Assembly (NCBI RefSeq): GCF_900753045.1
Contig: NZ_CAADXO010000001.1
Coordinates: forward strand, 1 to 29,076
Direction: 5' to 3'
Length of the DNA stretch: 29,076 bases
From: an uncultured Phascolarctobacterium sp.
Lineage (GTDB): Bacteria; Bacillota; Negativicutes; Acidaminococcales; Acidaminococcaceae
Shown: positions 1 through 7,120 of the stretch, one piece after another
Numbering within the stretch: position 1 is the stretch's first letter
Layout of the letters: each line of letters begins with the position of its first letter
Position numbers and translations under genes: made by a program
The notes under the pieces: model-generated
Told to the model about the DNA's origin: nothing
The model's database searches: none
What the model saw: the letters and a program-made list of their open reading frames with translations, nothing else

Positions 1-1075
1 CTTTTTCTGTAAACCATATCTGATCTCTACGAAGAATATCTAAATCAAGCAGATTAGTATTATGAGAAGTAAAAATAAGCTGTGCCCCATTAGGATTAGT
101 ATCGCTATTATTAAACAGCATTACCAGATGTTTGGTTAGCAGCGGATGCAGATGAGCATCTATTTCATCAGCCACTAGCAATGTCCCCTGCTCCAAAGCT
201 TTCTTGATAACCCCTATAAGCTTAAAATAGCTGTTTGTCCCATCAGACTCCTCAGCCATATTAAGCACATAAGTATTCGTTTCGCCAGCATCATCTTGAA
301 CTGTATGCACCGTTTCTACATTAAGATAGCTTATTGCTCCTTTAGACAGTTTCAACAACGGATCTACATCTCTGACCTGCAATGACTGAATACCAAAATC
401 AGCTACCTTCAGCATAGAAGCTATCGCACTGCGATAATCACTATCCTTGAGCTGCTCTGCATTAACACCATACGCATCTGCTACTGAATTTTTAGTAATA
501 ATCTGGCACGAAGCAAACCACTCCAAAACAGGTATTACCTTGCTATAGCTCCAATTGGAAGCAACAGAAAGATATAACTTATTTGCTGATGTACGCTCTT
601 TCAGCACCGTCTGCTCCTCTATATCGCTCGTAAAACGATACTCAGAGCAGTTGTCCCGCTCAAATATAAGTGCTTGCCTGCCGTTAGGATAATAATATAA
701 GTATTCTTCTACTACTTCCTTATCTGTGACAGCAAAACCATAGGTATATCTTATACCTTGAGTAATAAAGATAACCTCAAATCTAGTCGGCTGGCTTGGG
801 GTAAGCTTGTCAAATTTAAAAGGAATACGCTCAATGCTCTTATGCAGCTGTTTTTCGTGCGAAGTTAGAACGTAATTAACCATAAACCAAAATGCATTAA
901 GGACATTTGACTTGCCAGACGCATTAGCTCCATAAATAACAGAGGATTTTAGATACCGTTTGCCTTTATCCTCAATCAAAGCTTCTTCATGCTCATTATC
1001 CTTGCTTGCCAGCATAGACAAGACGATTTCTTTTTTTATGGACAGATAATTCTCCACGCTAAACTGAATAAGCAC
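1..1075 (-). CDS. AAA-family ATPase, RloA/AbiLii-like (3' end outside window)
   Basis: Reverse-strand reading frame of 358 codons, open to the window edge. It starts at GTG 1075, 5 nt after a perfect Shine-Dalgarno GGAGGTGA (1081-1088). Walker A is GANASGKS at residues 49-56. Further on come an ESDGT motif, a Walker B with LLVADEID, and a TSHNTNLLD switch motif. This combination marks the AAA_15/AAA_21 group of ABC/SMC-like ATPases with a long insert between Walker A and B, known from RloA and AbiLii-type proteins, which often pair with an RloB-like partner in phage-defence loci. The next gene downstream would lie left of the window, so the partner cannot be seen. The gene is more AT-rich than the LPS cluster and has its own promoter. 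A defence role is inference; the ATPase family call is strong. Confidence 0.85.
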   Translation of the reverse strand, partial: MLIQFSVENYLSIKKEIVLSMLASKDNEHEEALIEDKGKRYLKSSVIYGANASGKSNVLNAFWFMVNYVLTSHEKQLHKSIERIPFKFDKLTPSQPTRFEVIFITQGIRYTYGFAVTDKEVVEEYLYYYPNGRQALIFERDNCSEYRFTSDIEEQTVLKERTSANKLYLSVASNWSYSKVIPVLEWFASCQIITKNSVADAYGVNAEQLKDSDYRSAIASMLKVADFGIQSLQVRDVDPLLKLSKGAISYLNVETVHTVQDDAGETNTYVLNMAEESDGTNSYFKLIGVIKKALEQGTLLVADEIDAHLHPLLTKHLVMLFNNSDTNPNGAQLIFTSHNTNLLDLDILRRDQIWFTEK

Positions 1076-1106
1076 AATTCTCACCTCCAAAACACTCTAT
1101 ACTATA

Positions 1107-1135
1107 ATTATAGAGCTATTTTTGTGAGATTTCAA
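1107..1135 (-). promoter_or_regulatory. SigA-type promoter for the AAA ATPase gene
   Basis: On the minus strand TTGAAA (1130-1135) and TATAAT (1107-1112) are separated by exactly 17 nt. The -10 box is followed about 20 nt later by the GGAGGTGA ribosome-binding site. A 7-bp inverted repeat, CTCTATA (1095-1101) and TATAGAG (1109-1115), overlaps the -10 and start region and could be an operator; that part is inference. Confidence 0.75.
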
Positions 1136-1255
1136 CGAAAACAGCATGTAAATCTACAGTTTTTCCTTTATTGTCCTGATTAATGCATCACTCATTTATT
1201 AATCAAACTATTTACAGTAATCAGTAGTATCTACATGATTACCTCTAAGACTAAA

Positions 1256-1283
1256 AACAGTATTTCCGTTTTTATTTTCTACT
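1256..1283. repeat. 28-nt imperfect direct repeat, copy 1
   Basis: Begins AACAGTATTTCCG and ends TTTTTATTTTCTACT. It matches copy 2 (1318-1345) at 26 of 28 positions, and the last 17 nt are identical. The period is 62 nt, with 34 nt between copies. The function is not known. Confidence 0.7.
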
Positions 1284-1317
1284 CAATTCCCTTAGATACT
1301 ATCTTTTGGAAATTATC

Positions 1318-1345
1318 AACAGTTTTTACGTTTTTATTTTCTACT
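1318..1345. repeat. 28-nt imperfect direct repeat, copy 2
   Basis: Begins AACAGTTTTTACG and ends TTTTTATTTTCTACT, differing from copy 1 (1256-1283) at two positions. No third copy was seen within the spacer. It lies just beyond the terminator of the tRNA genes. Confidence 0.7.
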
Positions 1346-1360
1346 ATCTCTTGTTCTAGC

Positions 1361-1393
1361 AAACAAAAAAGCTCTCAGATTTCTCTGAGAGCT
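1361..1393 (-). terminator. Intrinsic terminator after tRNA-Ser(GCU)
   Basis: A perfect 10-bp inverted repeat, AGCTCTCAGA (1370-1379) and TCTGAGAGCT (1384-1393), has a 4-nt loop. On the minus strand it is followed by a T-rich run (complement of 1361-1369). It lies 12 nt past the tRNA 3' end and is a textbook rho-independent terminator. Confidence 0.9.
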
Positions 1394-1405
1394 GATTGCC
1401 ATAGT

Positions 1406-1497
1406 TGGCGGAGTGGGTGGGATTCGAACCCACGCACGGGGTAAACCGTCTAACGATTTAGCAAACCGTCCTCTTCAGCCAGCTTGAGTACCACTCC
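1406..1497 (-). tRNA. tRNA-Ser(GCU)
   Basis: A class II tRNA on the minus strand. The acceptor GGAGTGG (5' end at 1497) pairs with CCACTCC, followed by discriminator G and an encoded CCA ending at 1406. The anticodon stem ACGGT/ATCGT encloses loop TTGCTAA with anticodon GCU, which reads AGC/AGU serine codons. A long variable arm (ACGG...CCGT) and a T-arm GTGGG-TTCGAAT-CCCAC are present. It has its own promoter and a strong terminator. Confidence 0.95.
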
Positions 1498-1513
1498 ATT
1501 AGACTACTTGTTT

Positions 1514-1542
1514 ATTATAACAGATTCTTATCTAAATTGCAA
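1514..1542 (-). promoter_or_regulatory. SigA-type promoter for tRNA-Ser(GCU)
   Basis: On the minus strand TTGCAA (1537-1542), a 17-nt spacer and TATAAT (1514-1519) sit about 17 nt upstream of the mature tRNA 5' end. It lies between the two tRNA genes, so the second tRNA can be transcribed independently of the first. Confidence 0.75.
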
Positions 1543-1563
1543 GACCCTATTATAATTTTTTAA

Positions 1564-1653
1564 TGGCGGAAAGGGTGGGATTCGAACCCACGGAAGGCTT
1601 GCACCTTCGCTAGTTTTCAAGACTAGAGCCTTCAACCACTCGGCCACCTTTCC
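1564..1653 (-). tRNA. tRNA-Ser(UGA)
   Basis: A class II tRNA on the minus strand. The acceptor GGAAAGG (5' end 1653) pairs with CCTTTCC, followed by discriminator G and an encoded CCA ending at 1564. The anticodon stem CTAGT/ACTAG closes loop CTTGAAA with anticodon UGA, which reads UCN codons. The long variable arm is GAAGG...CCTTC and the T-arm is GTGGG-TTCGAAT-CCCAC. It is the first of two tandem serine tRNAs. Confidence 0.95.
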
Positions 1654-1664
1654 ATCAGGATTTT

Positions 1665-1693
1665 ATTATACTTTAAAAACACGCTTACGTCAA
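1665..1693 (-). promoter_or_regulatory. SigA-type promoter for tRNA-Ser(UGA)
   Basis: On the minus strand TTGACG (1688-1693), a 17-nt spacer and a perfect TATAAT (1665-1670) lie 11 nt before the mature tRNA 5' end. This is a strong, stable-RNA-like promoter in the gap after the cyclodeaminase gene. Confidence 0.85.
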
Positions 1694-1711
1694 GTACTTA
1701 CAAAGCACCAA

Positions 1712-1729
1712 GCAATAAAGCCTTATTGC
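1712..1729 (-). terminator. Possible weak terminator at the end of the cyclodeaminase gene
   Basis: A 7-bp inverted repeat, GCAATAA (1712-1718) and TTATTGC (1723-1729), has a 4-nt loop and overlaps the stop codon. On the minus strand a T-rich but interrupted stretch follows. Low GC content makes it a weak hairpin. It would mark the end of the LPS operon, but readthrough into the tRNAs is possible. Confidence 0.35.
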
Positions 1730-2355
1730 AACGCTTTATCCGTTACTGCAAGCAAACGGCTTTCCAATGCTTCGGCATCCGCCAAAAGCTGCTTCAGCTC
1801 TGCTGCCACCTGCGCGTTCCAAGCCTCGTCCTTAGTCAGTCCCAGGTTAATGCGCACGTTGTACTCCGCACAGCGCAGCGCCGCACGCGCCAACAAGCCG
1901 CTGCAGGCACCATCCGTAATCACGCCGGGGTTTCCTGCCACTACCAGCCTGTCTGCCAGCTTCAAGACGGCAAAAGAACTGCGGGCAATATTCAGCGGTA
2001 CAGTCGCTGCCTGCTTCGCAGCGGCACGGATTGCCGCTGTACGCGCAGCCTTTTCTTCGTCGGTAGTCTTGGGCAGCTTATAGCAGCTCATAAAGCTGTT
2101 GAATACTGCCGCATCCTCATCTGCCAGCTCCAAGAGGCGTGCACGCTCCGCTTCCGCCTGCTCCAGCAGCTCTTTGACTTCCGGTTCGCGGTCGGCAAAC
2201 TTTTCTTTGCCAATAGTCAGATTAGCAACCATAGAAGCAAGTGCCGCCGCCAAAGCTCCGGCCATTGCAGCGCCGCCGCCGCCACCTGGGGCAGGCGCAG
2301 CGCTTGCAAGCTCAGTTAAAAATTCCTTACAGCTTAAATCGCCAAGCTTTTTCAT
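1723..2355 (-). CDS. FtcD-like cyclodeaminase/cyclohydrolase family protein
   Basis: A 210-aa protein of the formimidoyltetrahydrofolate cyclodeaminase family (FTCD_C/FchA). It starts MKKLGDLSCKEFLTELASAAP, followed by the family's Gly/Ala-rich segment APAPGGGGGAAMAGALAAAL at about residues 20-40. The rest is predicted all-helical, with a GNPGVITDGACSG motif near residue 145. Known members convert 5-formimino-THF to 5,10-methenyl-THF plus ammonia, or hydrolyse methenyl-THF. It is a stand-alone domain without the formiminotransferase half of bifunctional FTCD. Its start overlaps the stop of the preceding gene (TAATG), so it is translationally coupled as the last gene of the LPS operon. The exact reaction is not determined; the family assignment is firm. 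Confidence 0.85.
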   Translation of the reverse strand: MKKLGDLSCKEFLTELASAAPAPGGGGGAAMAGALAAALASMVANLTIGKEKFADREPEVKELLEQAEAERARLLELADEDAAVFNSFMSCYKLPKTTDEEKAARTAAIRAAAKQAATVPLNIARSSFAVLKLADRLVVAGNPGVITDGACSGLLARAALRCAEYNVRINLGLTKDEAWNAQVAAELKQLLADAEALESRLLAVTDKALQ

Positions 2356-2765
2356 TAATCAATTTCCTCATTTTTCTTCAACCATCTGCGCACCTGCACA
2401 ACAGCAGCATATGCATCCAGCGGCTCCGGCGGCACCAAAAGACCTAGCGGCACCAGCCTGCGCCAGCCCTTCGGAGGGTTCTCCTGCCAATATAGGCTGC
2501 GGGCTTCCTCCGTACTGTACGCTTCACCGACAAGCTCCGGCAGCAAATCAGGATAAAGCTCACGCAAAACTGCGCCTATAGCCTTATTATTGGTGCCATT
2601 GCCCATAATAATTCCCTGCAGCTTAGTTGAACCGACAAACTGTCGCAGCTCTGCAGCAAGATTATCCGTCATCGCAATATGCAGGCTCAGGATTTTGCCA
2701 TCAGCGGCAACTAATGCCAATCCTGTTTTGCTGCGCCCCGGATCTACGCCAAGATAATTACTCAT
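2355..2765 (-). CDS. RuvC-fold YqgF-like protein (putative resolvase/RNase H-like)
   Basis: A 136-aa small protein with the RNase H-like/RuvC fold. N-terminal NYLGVDPGRSKTGLALV has the first catalytic Asp in a GVDPG motif, as in YqgF/RuvX and RuvC. GIIMGNGTNNK is the middle strand, with a GNG in place of the usual GLP motif. An Asp in PLDAYAAVVQV near the C-terminus is the likely third acidic residue. Canonical YqgF (RuvX) processes pre-16S rRNA, but this protein is divergent and may be a paralog. It overlaps the DUF3084 gene by 8 nt and the cyclodeaminase by 1 nt, so the three are tightly coupled. Confidence 0.7.
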   Translation of the reverse strand: MSNYLGVDPGRSKTGLALVAADGKILSLHIAMTDNLAAELRQFVGSTKLQGIIMGNGTNNKAIGAVLRELYPDLLPELVGEAYSTEEARSLYWQENPPKGWRRLVPLGLLVPPEPLDAYAAVVQVRRWLKKNEEID

Positions 2766-3915
2766 TGACCGGAACCACCTCCAGCCTTACCCTTACAGGT
2801 CCGGCTGTCGTAATATCGCCTTTAGCATAAGCACGCAGAATAAAGCTTCCTCTGGTGCGACGCATCGAATTAGCTGCTTCAATCATCGTAGCAGCATCCA
2901 TACTGCCAACCTTACCCGTCATCGGATCAGGCAGCACACCGGCCTTTACCGCATTATGGTTAATCTGCGTCAGGAATTCCATAAGCACGCTTTCATAGCT
3001 CGGCCCGTTAGTACCAAGATTATACTGCTCGCTGAAAATCAAGGTTCCGTCAGGATAAATGAACTGATTATCTACCATTTCAATATCGCATACTGCCAAC
3101 TCACCAACTATGATATTGGCAACGGCACGGATACGGAAAAGCATATTACCCTTGCTTTTATCCAGCTTTGCTACAGCATTATCAACAACATTTTTGCCAA
3201 TCCAGATAGCCTGCAGAGGCTTTTGCTCATCGTGAATAACACCCAAGCGCTGCAATGCTGCTTCATTTGCATTTTGCAGCAGCCAGTTCATCTGAATCAT
3301 GTTTTCCTCGTGCTTCAGACCGCCACGCATAACACCGGCAAAAACAACCTCGCCGGCACGGTAGTAAACCTGGCCTTCACGCATATTGATGATACCCTTA
3401 CGCAGAGCTTCAGTGGTTTTTTCCAGCTCGTCAATTTCATTCGTCAGCTGCAGCTTGGAATGTGTAAGAGAATTTACCTCATTCTGTGCCTGGCTGTACA
3501 TATCATTAACCTGAGCCAGCTTAACTTCCATTGCATCATTTTCGGCAACGGCTTCCTGAATTTTAGCATCAAGCTCACTGATTTTTTTGTTCTGCTCGTT
3601 AACCTTGCCTTTAGCCTGTTCAAGTGCAGCAGTTGTATCTGCCTTTTCTTTGTTTAAAAGCAGCAGCTCCTGCTGAATTTTTTCCATGCCAAACAAAGCT
3701 GTGCGCGCACTCTGTGATGCTATTGCCATAACACTGATAGTCAGAACAGCAATAATAGTACCGCCGAGTACCGTAAGTAATATGGACGTATGCTTTGGAC
3801 GCAAGCCAAATACCGACATTCTTTTTTTGCCTATTTTACTGCCCATTTTATCGGCCAGATAGGCAATCAGGCCACCTACAATGGCCATAATGATAATTAA
3901 TCTTATACCTACCAA
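2758..3915 (-). CDS. DUF3084 membrane-anchored coiled-coil protein
   Basis: A 385-aa protein matching the DUF3084 type. There is a TM helix at about residues 4-20, a basic cytoplasmic loop (GKKRMSVFGLRPKHT), a second TM at about 45-66, then a long coiled coil rich in Glu/Lys/Gln heptads at about 75-175. A C-terminal globular domain with YYRAGEVVFAGV and SRGSF-like elements follows. It starts at TTG 3915, 4 nt after GGAGGTGA. The architecture suggests an envelope-spanning or division-linked scaffold facing the periplasm, but no biochemical function is established that I can name. It follows the lptF/G gene by 34 nt, in one operon with LPS transport. Confidence 0.75.
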   Translation of the reverse strand: MVGIRLIIIMAIVGGLIAYLADKMGSKIGKKRMSVFGLRPKHTSILLTVLGGTIIAVLTISVMAIASQSARTALFGMEKIQQELLLLNKEKADTTAALEQAKGKVNEQNKKISELDAKIQEAVAENDAMEVKLAQVNDMYSQAQNEVNSLTHSKLQLTNEIDELEKTTEALRKGIINMREGQVYYRAGEVVFAGVMRGGLKHEENMIQMNWLLQNANEAALQRLGVIHDEQKPLQAIWIGKNVVDNAVAKLDKSKGNMLFRIRAVANIIVGELAVCDIEMVDNQFIYPDGTLIFSEQYNLGTNGPSYESVLMEFLTQINHNAVKAGVLPDPMTGKVGSMDAATMIEAANSMRRTRGSFILRAYAKGDITTAGPVRVRLEVVPVNE

Positions 3916-3949
3916 GTACTCACCTCCATGACTTACTCATCCAAGTCTT

Positions 3950-5041
3950 TTAGGCATTCTTCTTTTTCATCAGATAAACGCCGACACCCAAGCAAAGAAT
4001 GTTAGGCAATGCGCAGGCCAGTAGCGGCGGCATTGCACCACCCTTGCCCAAACCGGTGGTGAAGGTCATTATTGCGTAATAAATAAATATTACGATGATA
4101 CTGATGCCCAAACCGATAGAAGAGCTGGTACGCTGCTTCTGAGTGCCCAGACAAGCACCGATCATTGCAAAGAAGAAGCTTGCCAGCGGGATGTTGATTC
4201 TCATAAAGATTTCGCACCACTGACGTGCTGCCGAGGTATGCTGTTCTTCCAGCATGCTGATATATTCGCGCAATTCGCGGATAGTCATTTCCTCAGGCTC
4301 CTTTTGCTCCCAGGAAATCTGCTTCGGTGAGAAATTCAAAGGAATAATCTGCTCCTTGAATTTAGCACTGCTTTGTACGCCATCCTTATCGTCCAGCGCA
4401 AAAACGTTGCCATTCACAATACGCCAGCTGCCGTTTTCCCAATAGCCTTCCTTGGCGGTCTGAATACGGGCAATTTTGCCTTTATTAAACTCTTCGATAG
4501 TGATATCGGTCATCTTGCCAAGCTTTTCATCAAACTTATTAGCATAGGTAACACGCTGAGTATCACCGCTGATAGTTTTGATGATAATATGATTCTGAGT
4601 TGTGGGGCGCGTATTGTGGCGGATTTCCTCATTCAGGATTATCGACGCCTTCGCTTTGGAGCTAGGTACTACCTTTTCTGCCCACACCATAGAAAACATG
4701 CTGACAAAGAAGCCAACAACCAGCACCGGCGCAACAATACGGTAGTAGCTGACACCGCCGGCCTTCATTGCCGTAATCTCACTGGAGCCGGAAAGCTTGC
4801 CAAAAGCCATCAGCGCTGCCAGCAGCATAGACATCGGGAAGGTATAGTTGATAACCTCCGGCAGATTATACATAAACAAACGGGCTACAGTCTCCAACGG
4901 AGCACCGTATTTAGTCATGTATTGCGTAATTTTAAACAGCATCGTGCTGGCAATAAAAATACTGGAGAAAGCAGCGATGCCGAAAACGAAGGGGTATAAA
5001 AGCTCCTTCAGTACATAACGGTCTAATAATCGTAAGCGCAC
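3950..5041 (-). CDS. LPS export permease, LptF/LptG (YjgP/YjgQ) family
   Basis: A 363-aa inner-membrane permease of the LPS exporter. N-terminal MRLRLLDRYVLKELLYPFVFG is typical of the family. Three TM helices lie in the first about 125 residues, a periplasmic beta-rich domain at about 130-260, and three C-terminal TM helices (ends near residue 360). It starts at GTG 5041 behind GGAGGAAG. It forms the membrane channel driven by LptB, extracting LPS from the inner membrane and passing it to LptC/LptA. Proteobacteria use an LptF-LptG heterodimer; only one such gene is here, 14 nt after lptB. Whether it should be called LptF or LptG cannot be decided from sequence alone. Confidence 0.9.
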   Translation of the reverse strand: MRLRLLDRYVLKELLYPFVFGIAAFSSIFIASTMLFKITQYMTKYGAPLETVARLFMYNLPEVINYTFPMSMLLAALMAFGKLSGSSEITAMKAGGVSYYRIVAPVLVVGFFVSMFSMVWAEKVVPSSKAKASIILNEEIRHNTRPTTQNHIIIKTISGDTQRVTYANKFDEKLGKMTDITIEEFNKGKIARIQTAKEGYWENGSWRIVNGNVFALDDKDGVQSSAKFKEQIIPLNFSPKQISWEQKEPEEMTIRELREYISMLEEQHTSAARQWCEIFMRINIPLASFFFAMIGACLGTQKQRTSSSIGLGISIIVIFIYYAIMTFTTGLGKGGAMPPLLACALPNILCLGVGVYLMKKKNA

Positions 5042-5055
5042 TTTTCTTCCTCCTG

Positions 5056-5775
5056 TTACATGCTAAAGTTATCGCCAAGGTAATATTTACGGGCAACAGG
5101 GTCATTAGCGATTGTTTCGCTGTCGCCATGCAGTAAAATATGACCTTCGGCCAAAATATAGGCCTTATCAACAATGCTCAGTGTTTCACGGACGTTATGG
5201 TCCGTAATCAGTACACCAATACCGCGCTGTGACAGATGCGCAATCATGCCCTGGATATCCGCTACGGCGATAGGGTCGATGCCGGCAAAAGGTTCGTCCA
5301 GCAGAATGAAGGCCGGGTCGGTAGCCAGCGCACGGGCAATCTCTACGCGGCGGCGTTCACCGCCGGACAGCGCCTTGCCCTCGCTCTTGCGCACATGGTT
5401 CAGACGGAACTCATCCAGCAGAGCGTTCATCTTCGCTTCTCTTTCCGAGGCATTCAGATCAGTGGTTTCCAGAATCGCCATGATATTGTCTTCTACCGTC
5501 ATTTTGCTGAAAATAGAAGCCTCCTGCGGCAGATAGCCGATACCTGCACGCGCTCTTTCATACATGGGCATTGCGGAGATATCCTTGCCGTCGAGCATCA
5601 CGGTACCTGCATCAGGCTTTTCAATACCGACAATCATATAGAAGGTTGTCGTCTTGCCGGCGCCGTTAGGACCGAGAAGGCCTACTACGCTGCCCTGCTC
5701 TACGCTGATGCTTACTCCGTCAACAACGTGACGTGTATTATAAATTTTTACCAGATTATCTGTTGTTATAACCAA
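5056..5775 (-). CDS. lptB: LPS export ABC transporter ATP-binding protein LptB
   Basis: A 239-aa ABC ATPase that powers LPS extraction by the LptB2FG complex. Walker A GPNGAGKTT is at residues 35-43, the Q-loop at YLPQE (about 81-85), the ABC signature LSGGE at 136-140, Walker B ILLDE at 157-161, and the switch His in TDHNVRET. The length equals that of E. coli LptB (241). The gene starts at TTG 5775, with GGAGG 8 nt upstream. It lies between lptA and the permease gene, the expected order for an lpt operon. Confidence 0.95.
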   Translation of the reverse strand: MVITTDNLVKIYNTRHVVDGVSISVEQGSVVGLLGPNGAGKTTTFYMIVGIEKPDAGTVMLDGKDISAMPMYERARAGIGYLPQEASIFSKMTVEDNIMAILETTDLNASEREAKMNALLDEFRLNHVRKSEGKALSGGERRRVEIARALATDPAFILLDEPFAGIDPIAVADIQGMIAHLSQRGIGVLITDHNVRETLSIVDKAYILAEGHILLHGDSETIANDPVARKYYLGDNFSM

Positions 5776-5793
5776 AACTTTGCCCTCCGCTTC

Positions 5794-6564
5794 TTAGGCT
5801 AAAGCTTTATCATCTGCGCCCTGCGTTTCTTTACCGGGCAGCGCAGGCTGCTTTTCCGGAATATAGATAATATCTACATTACCGTCAGCAATAGCCACGT
5901 TGGTATTGGTAAGACGCAGTTTGTCGCCGGCAACGCTGTTGCCGTTCTGGGTTGCTTTGGCATTGCCGATAAGCTCTACATAACCGCTATTATCGGTTTT
6001 GTAGACTGCGCTGTCAGCAGAAGCTGTCAGGCTGCGTGCATCACTGCGGATATCAACACCGCCGTAAGCATTGGCAACTCCCTGTGCCATATTATAATCA
6101 ATCTTTGCCGCATTCAGCACACTGCCGTCACTGTCGGTAAGACGTGCCCAGCCGCCGATTGTTTCGGCAAATTCGCGTCCCTTGTAATAATCAACTCTGT
6201 CAGCGCTCAGGCTTTTGCCGCCTTTGGTAATCATGGCACCGCCTACAGCAGACAAATCATTTTCATTATGCACAATAAACTCATTGCACACAATATGTGC
6301 ATCATCACGGTCGGCAATAACATTGCCGGTGAGAACACCACTCTTGCTTTTACTGTTGAATTTAGCGTAATCGGCAGTAGCTCTGCCGCCATCCTGCATC
6401 AGTACAACATTTCCTTTTGCTACAGCTTCACCGCTGCCCAAGTCATACTCCAGCTCATCAGCCTGAACGCTGAAATGGCCAGGAGCCGCAAAAGCAGTTG
6501 CTGTTATGCCTGTTGCCAGCACGGCTGCAGCCAGTGTCAGCAGTAATCTATTTTTATAAGCCAT
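5794..6564 (-). CDS. lptA: LptA/OstA-like periplasmic LPS transport protein
   Basis: A 256-aa secreted protein of the OstA/LptA family. The start chosen is ATG 6564, immediately after the lptC stop codon (TAA at 6566-6568). This gives a clean Sec signal peptide (MAYKNRLLLTLAAAVLATG... ending AFA|AP near residue 27). An upstream in-frame ATG at 6624 would add 20 residues that spoil the signal. The mature part is a run of short beta repeats (LEYDLGSGEAVAKGNVVL, AKFNSKSKSGVLTGNV and similar) that build the LptA beta-jellyroll bridge carrying LPS across the periplasm. It is longer than E. coli LptA (185 aa), perhaps spanning more of the periplasm alone. Confidence 0.9.
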   Translation of the reverse strand: MAYKNRLLLTLAAAVLATGITATAFAAPGHFSVQADELEYDLGSGEAVAKGNVVLMQDGGRATADYAKFNSKSKSGVLTGNVIADRDDAHIVCNEFIVHNENDLSAVGGAMITKGGKSLSADRVDYYKGREFAETIGGWARLTDSDGSVLNAAKIDYNMAQGVANAYGGVDIRSDARSLTASADSAVYKTDNSGYVELIGNAKATQNGNSVAGDKLRLTNTNVAIADGNVDIIYIPEKQPALPGKETQGADDKALA

Positions 6565-6565
6565 C

Positions 6566-7120
6566 TTATTCGCCGCCTTTCTCCACTTTAGCATTACCCT
6601 TAAGCTTAATATGCTTAAAAGCACTGGTAGTTACAGCACTATCCGCAGTTGCGGTATAGGCATCCTTATGCATTTTAAAATGTCCTGTTGCCGTAATAAG
6701 CTCTTTTTCCTGATTCCAGCTTATTTTATCGGCATAAAGCTCACCGCCGGTATTCAGTACAGCCTTAATATTACCCTCCAGGAAAAAGTCATTGCTCTTC
6801 ATGCCGGCACTGCCTTTATCCGCAGAAATATCGATAAAGCTGCCGTCCGCACGATAAACTTTACCTTTTATGCCCTTCAGATAGGCTGTGTTTTTAGCCT
6901 TATCGTTGACAACCTCGTCTACTGTAAACTCCCACAGCTTTTTGCCATCCTTTTCCCTTTTAACCATACTGTTTTTTAAGGAAGCATTAATCTGCGCTGT
7001 AACACCGTCACCCGGTTTTACAGTTATAGGTTTATCGCCGCTCAGCATCAGCCAGGCGATAATTGCACCGGCAATTACAATACCTGCCAACACTGACAGA
7101 ATTACTTTCTTATTTTTCAT
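6566..7120 (-). CDS. lptC: LPS export protein LptC
   Basis: A 184-aa bitopic membrane protein. It has a short N-terminal cytoplasmic tail, a TM helix at about residues 6-26 (VILSVLAGIVIAGAIIAWLML), then a periplasmic LptC/LptA-type beta domain with repeated GxxxAxxxGGELYADKISW-like strands. LptC receives LPS from the LptB2FG complex and hands it to LptA. It overlaps the upstream acyltransferase by 11 nt and abuts lptA. Length is close to E. coli LptC (191 aa). Confidence 0.88.
   Translation of the reverse strand: MKNKKVILSVLAGIVIAGAIIAWLMLSGDKPITVKPGDGVTAQINASLKNSMVKREKDGKKLWEFTVDEVVNDKAKNTAYLKGIKGKVYRADGSFIDISADKGSAGMKSNDFFLEGNIKAVLNTGGELYADKISWNQEKELITATGHFKMHKDAYTATADSAVTTSAFKHIKLKGNAKVEKGGE

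Larger units (their letters stand above)
1136..1360. other. AT-rich intergenic spacer between AAA ATPase and tRNA-Ser genes
   Basis: No convincing gene is seen on either strand: short frames here lack ribosome-binding sites and have no recognisable product. Besides AT-rich sequence, the only clear structure is a 28-nt imperfect direct repeat, listed separately. The stretch separates the accessory-looking ATPase gene from the tRNA genes and the conserved outer-membrane cluster. Confidence 0.6.

Noticed and set aside
1235..1444. Plus-strand frame of 69 codons covering the repeats and part of tRNA-Ser
   Set aside because: It overlaps a tRNA and terminator on the other strand, has no ribosome-binding site, and its translated end is just the reverse of the tRNA T-arm.
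1414..1594. Shared GGTGGGATTCGAACCCAC segment that looks like a direct repeat or att site
   Set aside because: It is the conserved T-arm and acceptor region of the two tRNA-Ser genes and needs no mobile-element explanation.
6565..6624. Upstream ATG extension of lptA
   Set aside because: It would overlap lptC and put a basic stretch ahead of a clear signal peptide; the ATG at 6564 directly after the lptC stop fits better.
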